This document shows, piece after piece, positions 1 to 7,600 of a stretch of DNA of 10,977 nt (position 1 is the first letter of the stretch; each line of letters starts with the position of its first letter). The stretch spans positions 1-10,977 of the forward strand of contig JBOHTO010000097.1 of assembly GCA_050733695.1 (NCBI GenBank). The letters are read 5' to 3'. Position numbers and translations under genes: made by a program. The DNA comes from JBOHTO01 sp050733695 (GTDB taxonomy: Bacteria; Gemmatimonadota; Gemmatimonadetes; Gemmatimonadales; Gemmatimonadaceae). Below the pieces are notes generated by a model, which saw only the letters and a program-made list of their open reading frames with translations, searched no databases and was not told the DNA's origin.

Positions 1-1863
1 CCCCAGGTAGTACGAGACGTCCGTCTTCTTGACGTTGATCCCGTGCTTGCCACAATACTGGAGCACCGCCGGCACGTTAGGCGTCTCCATGAACCCGTAT
101 GCCGCCTGCACGCGGAAGAATCCCTGGCTGAGCCGCTCGATCTCTATCCGCTCGTCTGCCGCGACTTCCGGAACCTCGGCCGTGATGACCGAGAGCAGCA
201 CCACCTGCTCGTGCAGCACCTTGTTGTGTTTGAGGTGATGCAGCAGAACGATCGGCGTTCCCTGGCCCGTCGAGGTCATGAAGACGGCCGTACCGGGCAC
301 ACGGACGGGTCGCGTCTGCTCGACGTCATCCAGGAACTGATCCAGCGGAAGCATCGCCCGGCTCAGTATGTCGTACAGCAGCTTGCGTCCCTTCTTCCAC
401 GTCGTGAGCATGGTGAACATCACGGCTGCGATGGCGAGCGGCACCCAGCCGCCCTGTGCGACCTTGATCCCGTTGGCACCGAAGAAGGACAGATCGACCG
501 CGAGAAAGAGCCCCGTGAGGCCCGCGGTCGCGAGGAGCGGCCAGTGCCAGTGCGTTCGCGCGACGACAAAGAAGAGCGCGCTGGTGATGGCCATCGTACC
601 GGTGACAGCGATTCCGTACGCCGCAGCGAGATTGCTGGATGAGCGGAACGTGACCACGAGCAGTAGACAGGCCACCATCAGCGTCCAGTTGATCTCCGGG
701 ATGTAGATCTGGCCCACCTGGCGCGCCGACGTGTGCACGATCGTGAGGCGCGGCGTGTAGCCGAGCTGCATCCCCTGCTGCATTATCGAGAAGGCACCGG
801 ATATGAGGGCCTGCGACGCGATTATGGCGGCAAATGTCGCCAGAACGATCATCGGTATCAGCAGGCTGCGCGGCGCGAGCAGATAGAATGGGTTGACAGC
901 GGCTTCCGGCGTGCGGAGCAGGAGCGCACCCTGCCCGAAGTAGTTGAGGAGCAGACACGGGAGCACGTAAACGAACCATGCAAGCCGGATGGGGCGCTTT
1001 CCGAAGTGACCCATGTCTGCGTAGAGAGCCTCGGCGCCGGTGATCACGAGTACGACGGCGCCGAGAATCAGGAACGCAATCACGCCGTTATCGAGGAAGA
1101 AGCGGACGCCGTACCACGGGTTGACGGCAAGCAGTATCTGCGGCTCACGTGCGATCTCCAGAACACCGAGCGTCGCAATCGTGGCGAACCAGAGCAGCAT
1201 TACAGGCCCGAAGACGCTGCCGACCCTCGCCGTGCCGTGCTTCTGGAACACGAAGAGGATGAACAGGATCGTGACCGTGATCGGGATCACGAAGTGGGAC
1301 AGGCCCGGCGTTGCAATCTCGAGCCCTTCGACGGCGCTGAGGACGGACATCGCGGGGGTGATGATGCCTTCTCCGAAGAGGAGCGATGCGCCGAAGAGCC
1401 CGAGCGCGATCAGCAGCATGCGGCCACCGAATCCTTCGCCGGGCTGCTTCTTCTGGAGGAGAAGGGCGAGAAGCGCAAACGTTCCACCCTCGCCGCGGTT
1501 GTCCGCGCGCATCACGAACACGAGGTACTTGATGCTGACGACGAGTATCAACGCCCATACGATCAGCGACAGCACGCCATAGACGTTGGCGACCGTGGCG
1601 GCGATGCCGTGCTCGCCGTTGAAACACTCCCGGATGGCGTACAGCGGGCTGGTGCCGATGTCGCCGTACACGACGCCGAGGGCCGTGAGCGAGAGGATCG
1701 CGAGACGCCGGCCGCGCGGATTCGCTTCGGCGTGGTGCCGGTGATGCGGAACGACCGGCTTCGTGGCCGCCTGCGATGCGCTGGTGTCGTCGGCGGCACC
1801 GCTCGCCTCTGTCGGAAGCTGCGAAGGGGGAGAGGGTTGGCCGGCCGGTTCGGGAGTGCTCAA
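1..1863 (-). CDS. kup: Kup-family low-affinity potassium uptake transporter, 3' end cut by window edge
   Basis: Inner-membrane K+/H+ symporter of the KUP/HAK/KT family. The reverse strand is open without a stop from 1953 to the left edge. It shows the family hallmark VVYGDIGTSPLYAIRECF (the tyrosine is about residue 66), then SIKYLVFVMRADNRGEGG, GEGIITPAMSVLSAVEG, a run of about twelve hydrophobic segments, and the start of the cytoplasmic C-terminal domain (GTAVFMTSTGQGTPIVLLHHL, then ERIEIERLSQGFFRVQAAYG). The 621 codons visible stop at VSYYLG, so some tens of C-terminal residues lie outside. The start is uncertain: there is no ATG in frame upstream of the core. TTG at 1863-1861 gives a Pro/Ser-rich start (MSTPEPAGQPSPPS) and a tail about 40 residues longer than in E. 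coli Kup as I recall it; TTG at 1887-1885 is the alternative. Neither has a strong Shine-Dalgarno. The family call is very secure; the start is not. Confidence 0.95.
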   Translation of the reverse strand, partial: MSTPEPAGQPSPPSQLPTEASGAADDTSASQAATKPVVPHHRHHAEANPRGRRLAILSLTALGVVYGDIGTSPLYAIRECFNGEHGIAATVANVYGVLSLIVWALILVVSIKYLVFVMRADNRGEGGTFALLALLLQKKQPGEGFGGRMLLIALGLFGASLLFGEGIITPAMSVLSAVEGLEIATPGLSHFVIPITVTILFILFVFQKHGTARVGSVFGPVMLLWFATIATLGVLEIAREPQILLAVNPWYGVRFFLDNGVIAFLILGAVVLVITGAEALYADMGHFGKRPIRLAWFVYVLPCLLLNYFGQGALLLRTPEAAVNPFYLLAPRSLLIPMIVLATFAAIIASQALISGAFSIMQQGMQLGYTPRLTIVHTSARQVGQIYIPEINWTLMVACLLLVVTFRSSSNLAAAYGIAVTGTMAITSALFFVVARTHWHWPLLATAGLTGLFLAVDLSFFGANGIKVAQGGWVPLAIAAVMFTMLTTWKKGRKLLYDILSRAMLPLDQFLDDVEQTRPVRVPGTAVFMTSTGQGTPIVLLHHLKHNKVLHEQVVLLSVITAEVPEVAADERIEIERLSQGFFRVQAAYGFMETPNVPAVLQYCGKHGINVKKTDVSYYLG

Positions 1864-1950
1864 GAAAATATGGAGATCGTCGGGCAAGAACCGCCCGATC
1901 GGGTGCGGTTCGCGATTGCATCGGGTGCGAGTCTCTGCATGCGCCCGTGC

Positions 1951-1978
1951 AATCTATGTCCGGGACGCGGACAGTCCA
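1951..1978 (-). promoter_or_regulatory. Candidate sigma70-like promoter for kup
   Basis: On the reverse strand, TGGACT (1978-1973; 4 of 6 matches to TTGACA) is followed after 16 nt by TAGATT (1956-1951; 4 of 6 to TATAAT). Transcription would begin near 1944, about 80 nt before the TTG at 1863. It is the best leftward promoter I found between the two divergent genes, but moderate matches like this also occur by chance. Confidence 0.35.
1957..1973. repeat. Perfect inverted repeat TGTCCG-N5-CGGACA, possible operator
   Basis: Two six-base arms (1957-1962 and 1968-1973) match exactly around a 5-nt centre. The repeat fills the spacer between the proposed -35 and -10 of the leftward kup promoter. 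A dimeric repressor bound here would block polymerase. No regulator gene is visible in the window, and a 6-bp palindrome alone can arise by chance in GC-rich DNA. Confidence 0.35.
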
Positions 1979-2010
1979 GAACGCCAGCAGGCGTGCCTGC
2001 GCGATCGCTG

Positions 2011-2039
2011 TTGACGGTCGTCTGCGCCGCTCGTATATA
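2011..2039 (+). promoter_or_regulatory. Sigma70-like promoter for the di-heme peroxidase/lipoprotein unit
   Basis: TTGACG (2011-2016, 5 of 6 to consensus) lies exactly 17 nt before TATATA (2034-2039, 5 of 6), in otherwise GC-rich DNA. Predicted transcription starts near 2046, leaving a leader of about 120 nt before the ATG at 2165. This is the best-formed promoter in the window. It also argues against translation starting at the in-frame ATG at 2039, which lies within the -10 region. Confidence 0.65.
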
Positions 2040-2124
2040 TGCATACCGCGCCCGCGACGATCTCGTGCCTGGCGCGGTGTCCCGGCGTCCGAGGGCGGCG
2101 GCAGGATCCGAAGTACGCGGTACG

Positions 2125-2150
2125 TCGCCGGTCGGCGTGCGAGCCGGCGA
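2125..2150 (+). promoter_or_regulatory. Leader hairpin directly upstream of the peroxidase ribosome binding site
   Basis: TCGCCGG (2125-2131) and CCGGCGA (2144-2150) are perfectly complementary around a 12-nt loop, with a possible extra G-U pair. The stem ends 3 nt before the GGAG of the ribosome binding site. It could affect translation or mRNA stability. There is no U-tract, so it is not a standard intrinsic terminator. Confidence 0.35.
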
Positions 2151-2153
2151 TCG

Positions 2154-2161
2154 GGAGAAGG
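2154..2161 (+). promoter_or_regulatory. Ribosome binding site GGAGAAGG that fixes the peroxidase start
   Basis: GGAG at 2154-2157 lies 7 nt before ATG 2165. The other in-frame starts (2039, 2204, 2228) have no comparable purine-rich site, which is why 2165 is preferred. Confidence 0.6.
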
Positions 2162-2164
2162 CAG

Positions 2165-3436
2165 ATGCCCGTCCAATTCCAGAAATGTGCGGTGGCTGAT
2201 CACATGATTCCCGGCGGCATTCGGGTCATGTCCGTCGTACTGTTGATCGCCTCATCGGGATGCGGCAGCGATGCGGTCCGTCCTGCTGACGATATGCCTA
2301 CGCTGCGCGACCGTGCGCTCGAAGCTGGTCTGGCGCCATTGCCGTCCGAGCCGCCCCGTCCGATAGACAATCCCTACAACGCGGCGCGCGTCGAGCTCGG
2401 CCATACGCTCTTCTTCGACCCCATCATCTCGGGGCCACAGGACGTCGCGTGCAGCACGTGCCACCTTCCGCGGGTCGCCTTCGCGGACGGCCGGCAGTTC
2501 CCGGTCGGTGCCGGAGCAACGGGGCTCGGCCCCGAGCGCACCATGCCATCGCCACCACCGCTGCGCGAGATGCCGCGCAACAGCCCGAGCATGCTCAACG
2601 TCGGACTCTTCGGGCGCATGACGCCCGAGCCGTCGATCAACGGCACGATGTTCTGGGGCGCGAACGCGTTCGGGCTCGAGGATCAGACGCTGAACCCGAT
2701 CGCGGCCGACAACGAACTGCGCGGCCTCACGTTCTCCAAGGCCGACGCGCGCGACAGCGTCATCCTCAGGCTGCGCTCCATCCCCGAGTACGTCGCTCTT
2801 TTCGCGGCGGCGTATCCCGAACTGACGGAGAGCGGGCCGGCTTCGCCCGAGCGCATGATCACGGCGACGACACTCCGCCGCGCGCTCGCGGCATACGTGC
2901 GAGAGCTGGTGACGCCGGACGCACCCCTTGACGCGTACCTGTCCGGCGACGACAATGCCCTGAGCGATGAGCAGGAGGAAGGGCTCGAGCTGTTCATCGG
3001 AAAGGCGAACTGTTCGGCGTGTCACACGGGAGCTCTGCTGAGCGACTTCACTCCGCACGTGCTCGGCGTGCGGCAGGACGGCCTCGGGCGCGACACGACT
3101 CCCGGGGATGACCTGGGCTGGGGTGAGCACGGCGGTACGCCGTACGCGTTCCGCACACCGCCGCTCAGACAGATCGCGCTCACGGCTCCATATTTTCATG
3201 CGGGGACCGCCGAGACGCTCGAAGATGTGATTCGATTCAAGAACCTGGCGCGGAGCGAGCACGAGAGAGTGCCCGCCAGCGCCCTCGACCGCTACATGGT
3301 TCCACTGGCGCTCTCGGACGATGAGATAGGAAGTCTCATTGCGTTTCTGGAAGCGCTCACCGATTCGACGACAATCCTGCAGCCGCTCTTCCTCGCCCCC
3401 GCGGCGGTGCCGAGCGGTCTCACCATACCGAAGTAG
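2165..3436 (+). CDS. Di-heme cytochrome c peroxidase / MauG-family protein
   Basis: Exported c-type di-heme protein of the CcpA/MauG superfamily, which reduces H2O2 or uses high-valent heme to oxidise a partner protein. From the ATG at 2165 it has 423 residues. A hydrophobic stretch (about 22-31, VMSVVLLIAS) precedes SGCGSD, so it is probably secreted; a lipid anchor on that Cys is possible but the lipobox is poor. Heme sites are CSTCH (96-100) and CSACH (283-287). Family landmarks include LGHTLFFDP before heme 1, RNSPSMLNV, FWGANAFGLEDQTLNPI (usually WDGRA..LEEQ), FRTPPLRQIALTAPYFHAGT, and a C-terminal helix (LSDDEIGSLIAFLEALTD). A Tyr-Met pair at 377-378 sits where a distal heme ligand may lie. 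The next gene begins 10 nt downstream and its ribosome binding site overlaps this stop codon. Substrate is unknown; family call secure. Confidence 0.9.
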   Translation: MPVQFQKCAVADHMIPGGIRVMSVVLLIASSGCGSDAVRPADDMPTLRDRALEAGLAPLPSEPPRPIDNPYNAARVELGHTLFFDPIISGPQDVACSTCHLPRVAFADGRQFPVGAGATGLGPERTMPSPPPLREMPRNSPSMLNVGLFGRMTPEPSINGTMFWGANAFGLEDQTLNPIAADNELRGLTFSKADARDSVILRLRSIPEYVALFAAAYPELTESGPASPERMITATTLRRALAAYVRELVTPDAPLDAYLSGDDNALSDEQEEGLELFIGKANCSACHTGALLSDFTPHVLGVRQDGLGRDTTPGDDLGWGEHGGTPYAFRTPPLRQIALTAPYFHAGTAETLEDVIRFKNLARSEHERVPASALDRYMVPLALSDDEIGSLIAFLEALTDSTTILQPLFLAPAAVPSGLTIPK

Positions 3437-3446
3437 GAAGCTGCCA

Positions 3447-4478
3447 GTGTCAGCGCGACGCCGTTCTCTCCCCGTTGTATCCAGTATCGCATTCATTGTT
3501 CTTGCAGCGGCGTGTGACGATGCGCCGGCGGGCCCCTCGGCGGGCACCGCCATGGAGCTTCGCGTTACGGGGCTGAGATCGCTTGATCCCGCGACAGAGG
3601 GATCGTACGAGCTGTGGGTGCATCCGGCATCCGGTGATCCGGTGTCGGCGGGGCGGTTCACGGTGGCCGCGGCGGGTGAGGCCGTCGTTGCATTCGAGAT
3701 GCCGGTCCGCGATCCGCTGAGCATGGCCATCACCGTGGAGCCACCGGGCGACGGCGACGCCCGGCCGTCGAGCCAGGAGTTGCTGAATGGCGCGTTTCGG
3801 CGTGGCTTCGCGCGGCTCGTCATCGAGGAGAGCGTGACCGACGGTCGCCCGCTCGTGCGCGAGCCGGGGCATCACTCCCTCTTCACGTCCAGCAACAATG
3901 TCGAGCTGGGCTACCCGTCGTTCGAGGACGCAGGGCTCTGGCTCTTCTCCATCTCGGTTGCCGTCAACGAGCATGGGACGCGAGAGGTGCATCTCACGCC
4001 GCTGCAGCGGGGCTGGCTGTACGAGGGGTGGATCGTGTACCGGCAGGGCACGCCCGACGAGACGTGGCTCTCGTACGGCAAGTTCCGGCCGGATCCTTAC
4101 GGATTGCTCACGTCGCGCGACAATACCGGGTCCGGCGTGTTCTCGGGTGATGCGGACTATCTCAACGGCGGTGTCGAGGATGTTCCCGGTGAGGAGTGGA
4201 CGACGACGCGCGTCGCTCGGCACTTCGGGCTCGATCTTCCGGAGGGACTGACGCTGCCCCTTGATCTCGATGCGGTGGATGCGGTGACGGGCGAAGCTGT
4301 CTGGCATCACATGATCACGATCGAGCCCGCCTTCGACGAGGATGAGCCGCTCACGGCGGAGCGTCCGTTCATGTTGAGGCCGTACCGGAACGGCGTTGGT
4401 GCCGGCGGACCGGGCGTGCCGAGGAAGATCATCTATCTGGACAATGATCCCACAGGCGAGGCACGACCTGCCCGCTGA
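3447..4478 (+). CDS. Putative lipoprotein with two RskA-like (anti-sigma-K ectodomain-like) segments
   Basis: Unnamed extracytoplasmic protein, 343 residues from the GTG at 3447. GGAAG at 3436-3440, overlapping the upstream stop, lies 6 nt before that GTG; an in-frame ATG at 3339 would lie inside the peroxidase gene and has no export signal at its start. The N-terminus is a short basic region, a hydrophobic stretch and LAAAC-DD, with Cys23 as probable lipid site (the -3 residue is Ala, so the lipobox is imperfect). Residues 53-73 (SYELWVHPASGDPVSAGRFTV) resemble the extracytoplasmic domain of RskA-type anti-sigma factors, and residues 189-210 (GWLYEGWIVY, then WLSYGKF) look like a second copy. 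There is no cytoplasmic sigma-binding domain, so I do not call it an anti-sigma factor. Tight coupling to the heme enzyme suggests a joint job; it may be that enzyme's substrate or partner. Function otherwise unknown. Confidence 0.8.
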   Translation: MSARRRSLPVVSSIAFIVLAAACDDAPAGPSAGTAMELRVTGLRSLDPATEGSYELWVHPASGDPVSAGRFTVAAAGEAVVAFEMPVRDPLSMAITVEPPGDGDARPSSQELLNGAFRRGFARLVIEESVTDGRPLVREPGHHSLFTSSNNVELGYPSFEDAGLWLFSISVAVNEHGTREVHLTPLQRGWLYEGWIVYRQGTPDETWLSYGKFRPDPYGLLTSRDNTGSGVFSGDADYLNGGVEDVPGEEWTTTRVARHFGLDLPEGLTLPLDLDAVDAVTGEAVWHHMITIEPAFDEDEPLTAERPFMLRPYRNGVGAGGPGVPRKIIYLDNDPTGEARPAR

Positions 4479-4487
4479 GCTCGCATG

Positions 4488-4493
4488 TATAAT
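4488..4493 (+). promoter_or_regulatory. Consensus -10 element (TATAAT) in the leader before the SusC-like gene
   Basis: An exact TATAAT lies 10 nt after the upstream stop codon, preceded directly by TG. No good -35 is found 16-19 nt upstream, so this is a partial promoter call. If used, it gives a leader of about 130 nt before the ATG at 4627. A separate TTGACA at 4518-4523 has no matching -10. Confidence 0.35.
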
Positions 4494-4610
4494 CATCCAT
4501 CATGGAGGCATAAGAACTTGACAACAAAGTCTGCAGGTTGTAGCTCAGGTAGCCGGCAAGCGGCATTCGCTCCGTTCCCCGGCGCGTATCGTACAATCCC
4601 CCACCCTCAC

Positions 4611-4618
4611 GGAGGAGG
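4611..4618 (+). promoter_or_regulatory. Strong Shine-Dalgarno (GGAGGAGG) of the SusC-like gene
   Basis: GGAGGAGG ends 8 nt before ATG 4627 and settles that start. A weak imperfect hairpin (4552-4556 with 4579-4583, inner stem 4559-4562 with 4568-4571) lies upstream in the leader; I give it little weight. Confidence 0.7.
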
Positions 4619-4626
4619 GCAGGTAC

Positions 4627-7600
4627 ATGAGTAATCGTATTGTGAGCCCGCGGGCCGTGCTGCGTTTCGCCCTCGCGTTCGCGGCCACCGCATCGCTTGG
4701 CATGACGGCGGATCCGCTCATGGCGCAGGCGCCGGGCAGGATTGAGGGCCGTGTCGTCGAACAGGCGTCGCAGCAGCCGCTCATCGGCGTGTCGGTGGTA
4801 GTCGAGAGAACGAACATGGGCGCGCTGACCGGCGAGGATGGCCGGTACACGATCGCCAATGTCGCGCCTGGCAGCTACGAGTTGCGGGCGCGGAGAATCG
4901 GTTTCGGTTCGTCGACGGCTGACGTGGTGGTTTCGGCCGGCGGGGTCGCGACGGCGAACTTCTCGCTGACCGAGACGGCAATCTCATTGGAGGAGATTGT
5001 CGTGACGGGGACGGCGGCGGAGGTGCGGGCGAAGGAGGTGGGCACGAGCCTCGCCACTGTCAGCGCGACGGAGATCGAGAATATCCCGATAACCAACGCA
5101 CAGGACATCCTGGCCGGACGTGTCACGGGCGTGACGTTCATGCAGTCGAGCGGGCAGCCAGGCTCCGGAAGCACGATCAAGATTCGTGGCGTCGCGTCCG
5201 TATCGCAGGATGTCGAGCCGCTGCTCTACGTGGATGGCATCCGGATATTCAACCAGCCGACGCGCGCGGGCTGGGGCGGGCGGGCGCAGACCAACCCGCT
5301 CCAGGACATCAATCCCGAGGATATCGAACGGATCGAGATAGTGAAGGGGGCAGCGGCTACAACCCTTTATGGAACGGAGGCTTCGAGCGGTGTCATCCAG
5401 ATCTTTACGAAGAGGGGAAGTGCTGGTCCACCCGTCTGGAACGCGGAAATTACGGCCGGCGTGCTGCAGATGGGCGACATTGGTCCGCCCGGCGACCCGA
5501 GCAACCTGTTCACCGAGTGCGGAAACACGGAGCTGATGTTCGGCCTCGCGACCAGCGGGAGCAGGATCGGAGAGAGACAGTACTTCGTGGATCCCACCTG
5601 TCCGGCGGACGGCAACTGGTTCCAGCCGGGCCCGACGCAGAGCTATAACCTGTCGGTGCGCGGTGGCGCCGGTCGCGTGAACTACTACCTGTCCGGCAAC
5701 TACGGGGATGCGGAGAGCTTTCTCCCGGGCGGCGGCTCGCGCGATGGCGGGTTTCGCGGGAATTTCGGGTTCGCGCCCAATGAAGAGCTGTCCTTTCAGT
5801 TGAACACTTCGTACATCCGGCGGTATACCAACTGGGTGGGCGATGGCAACAACGCGGAAGGCTTCCTCCTGAACGTTGGGCGCGGTCACCGGAATTACCT
5901 CAAGGGCGGCAAGGGCGATGACTGTGCTGCCGTGCCGGACGACGTTATCTGCGTGACGAACGCTTACATGTTCGATCAGACGCTCGCGACGCAGGTCGAT
6001 CACTTCACCTCCGGGTTCACCACGATGTACAGCCCCATCGCCGGGCTCTCGAATCGTTTCTCGGTAGGTTGGGACTACAACGACATATACAACGAAACCA
6101 CCCTCCCCTTCGGCTTCCTGACGTACGAGATCGGGTACTACTGGCCGGAGAACACTCGGCACACGAAGCTCTCCCTCGACTACGCGGGATCGTACGAGAA
6201 CATGTTCGGCGAAAACTTCGCGTCCACATTCTCGTGGGGCGGTCAGGTTTTCCGCGATCTGCACAAGTGGACCGAGATCGACATCGAGAACTTCGCCGGG
6301 CCGGGCAAGCCAACCATCGGAAGCGGATCGCTTCTGACGTACCGCGACGAGTCCCGGATAGCCGAGACGAACGCCGGCTTCTTCCTGCAGGAGCTTTTCG
6401 GGTGGCAGGATCGCCTCTTCGTTACGGCTGGTTTGCGCGTGGATGGGAACAGTGCGTTCGGTGATGAGTTCGGGCTGCAGACGTACCCGAAGCTGAGCGT
6501 CGCCTACGTGCTCTCCGATTACGCATTCTGGCCGACGGACTGGTTCGAGACATTCAAACTCCGGGCCGCCATCGGCGAGTCGGGGAAGGCCCCGGCCGCG
6601 TTCGACAAGCTGCGTACGTGGACATCGCAGATCGGCGATGAGGACCAGCCGGGGTTCACGCCGCTCGACATAGGGAACTCGAATCTCGGTCCCGAGAGGA
6701 CGCGTGAGACCGAGCTCGGCTTCGACGCGAGTCTCCTTGCCGGACGGATCGGATTGGAAGTCACCGCCTTCCGGGCCACGACGCTGGACGCGCTGGTGGG
6801 GATCCTGCTCCCACCATCCCAGGGATTCCTGAGCAGGCAGACACAGAACGTCGGCACGATCGAGAACGAGGGGCTGGAGATGATGCTCAGTCTTGGCGCC
6901 GTGCGCACCGACAACATCGATCTTCATTTCCGGACGACGGCGTCGTGGCTGCGGAGCGACGCGGTGGACCTCGGCGGTCAGGATGTCAGCGCCGACAACA
7001 AGGCAGCCTTCCGCGAAGGATTCCCCGCGCCGACTTATTTCGGCGCCCGCATCATGAATCCCGACGCAATCGCTGACCCCGTGATCGCCAGCGACGTGCC
7101 GATCGGCGACGTATTCCCGAACCAGCTGTTCGGCCTTGGCACTACCCTCACCCTCTGGAATGACCTCTCGCTCGATGCTCTTGTCGAGCGCCAAGCCGGC
7201 CATTACCTGCCGAACTATACCGGATACCAGAATGCACGCCGCGGCGCGTGGCGGCCCTGTTACGGCGTCCAGCAGAAACTCGTCGCCGCATCCCGAGGTG
7301 ATGTGAACGCGCTCGATGACGTGACGGCGCTGCAACGTGGCCAGTGCGCGCTCGATGCACTGGACGGGATCAACGGCCTCATCGGGGCGGACAGTGACTT
7401 CTGGGTCGAGTCGGCGGACTTCACCAAGCTCCGCCACATCGCGCTCACCTATAACATCCCCGCGAAGTGGACGCCGGGGATGCGGACAGCGAGCGTGACG
7501 CTCGCCGGTCGCAACCTGTACACCTGGACGGACTACACCGGCACCGATCCGGAGGTCGAGGATTTCGCCGACCGTTCGGGTACGGTATTCGACGGCGGTG

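Larger units (their letters stand above)
1864..2164. other. Divergent intergenic region between kup and the di-heme peroxidase gene
   Basis: About 300 bases without a convincing gene. It holds a candidate leftward promoter (1951-1978) with an inverted repeat in its spacer, a better rightward promoter (2011-2039), a leader of about 120 nt for the rightward gene, and a hairpin at 2125-2150. Open frames cross it on both strands but have no family features and no good ribosome binding sites. The kup frame itself stays open up to a TAG read at 1956-1954. Confidence 0.7.

Noticed and set aside
733..2199. A 488-codon open frame on the plus strand antisense to kup
   Set aside because: Its translation is highly charged, low in hydrophobic residues and without any family motif, while the reverse strand codes for an unmistakable Kup protein. 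It is the mirror of GC-rich codon usage.
2252..3823. A 523-codon minus-strand open frame across the peroxidase and the following lipoprotein gene
   Set aside because: Spans two real genes, no recognisable domain, no credible ribosome binding site or export signal.
3447..4478. Calling the RskA-like lipoprotein an anti-sigma factor, or MbnP
   Set aside because: No cytoplasmic sigma-binding domain and no sigma factor gene nearby; MbnP-like sequence features were not recognised, only the gene-order analogy.
4518..4546. A sigma70 promoter built on TTGACA at 4518
   Set aside because: At 16-18 nt spacing no acceptable -10 is found (TAGCTC at best).
4538..4610. tRNA-like stretch (TAGCTCAGGTAGC) before the SusC-like gene
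   Set aside because: It resembles a D-arm, but there is no T-arm GGTTCRA box, no anticodon stem and no pairing acceptor ends.
4984..7437. An 817-codon open frame on the minus strand inside the SusC-like gene
   Set aside because: Arg/Glu/Val-rich with no motif, antisense to a receptor with full domain structure. Long antisense frames are expected in GC-rich DNA.
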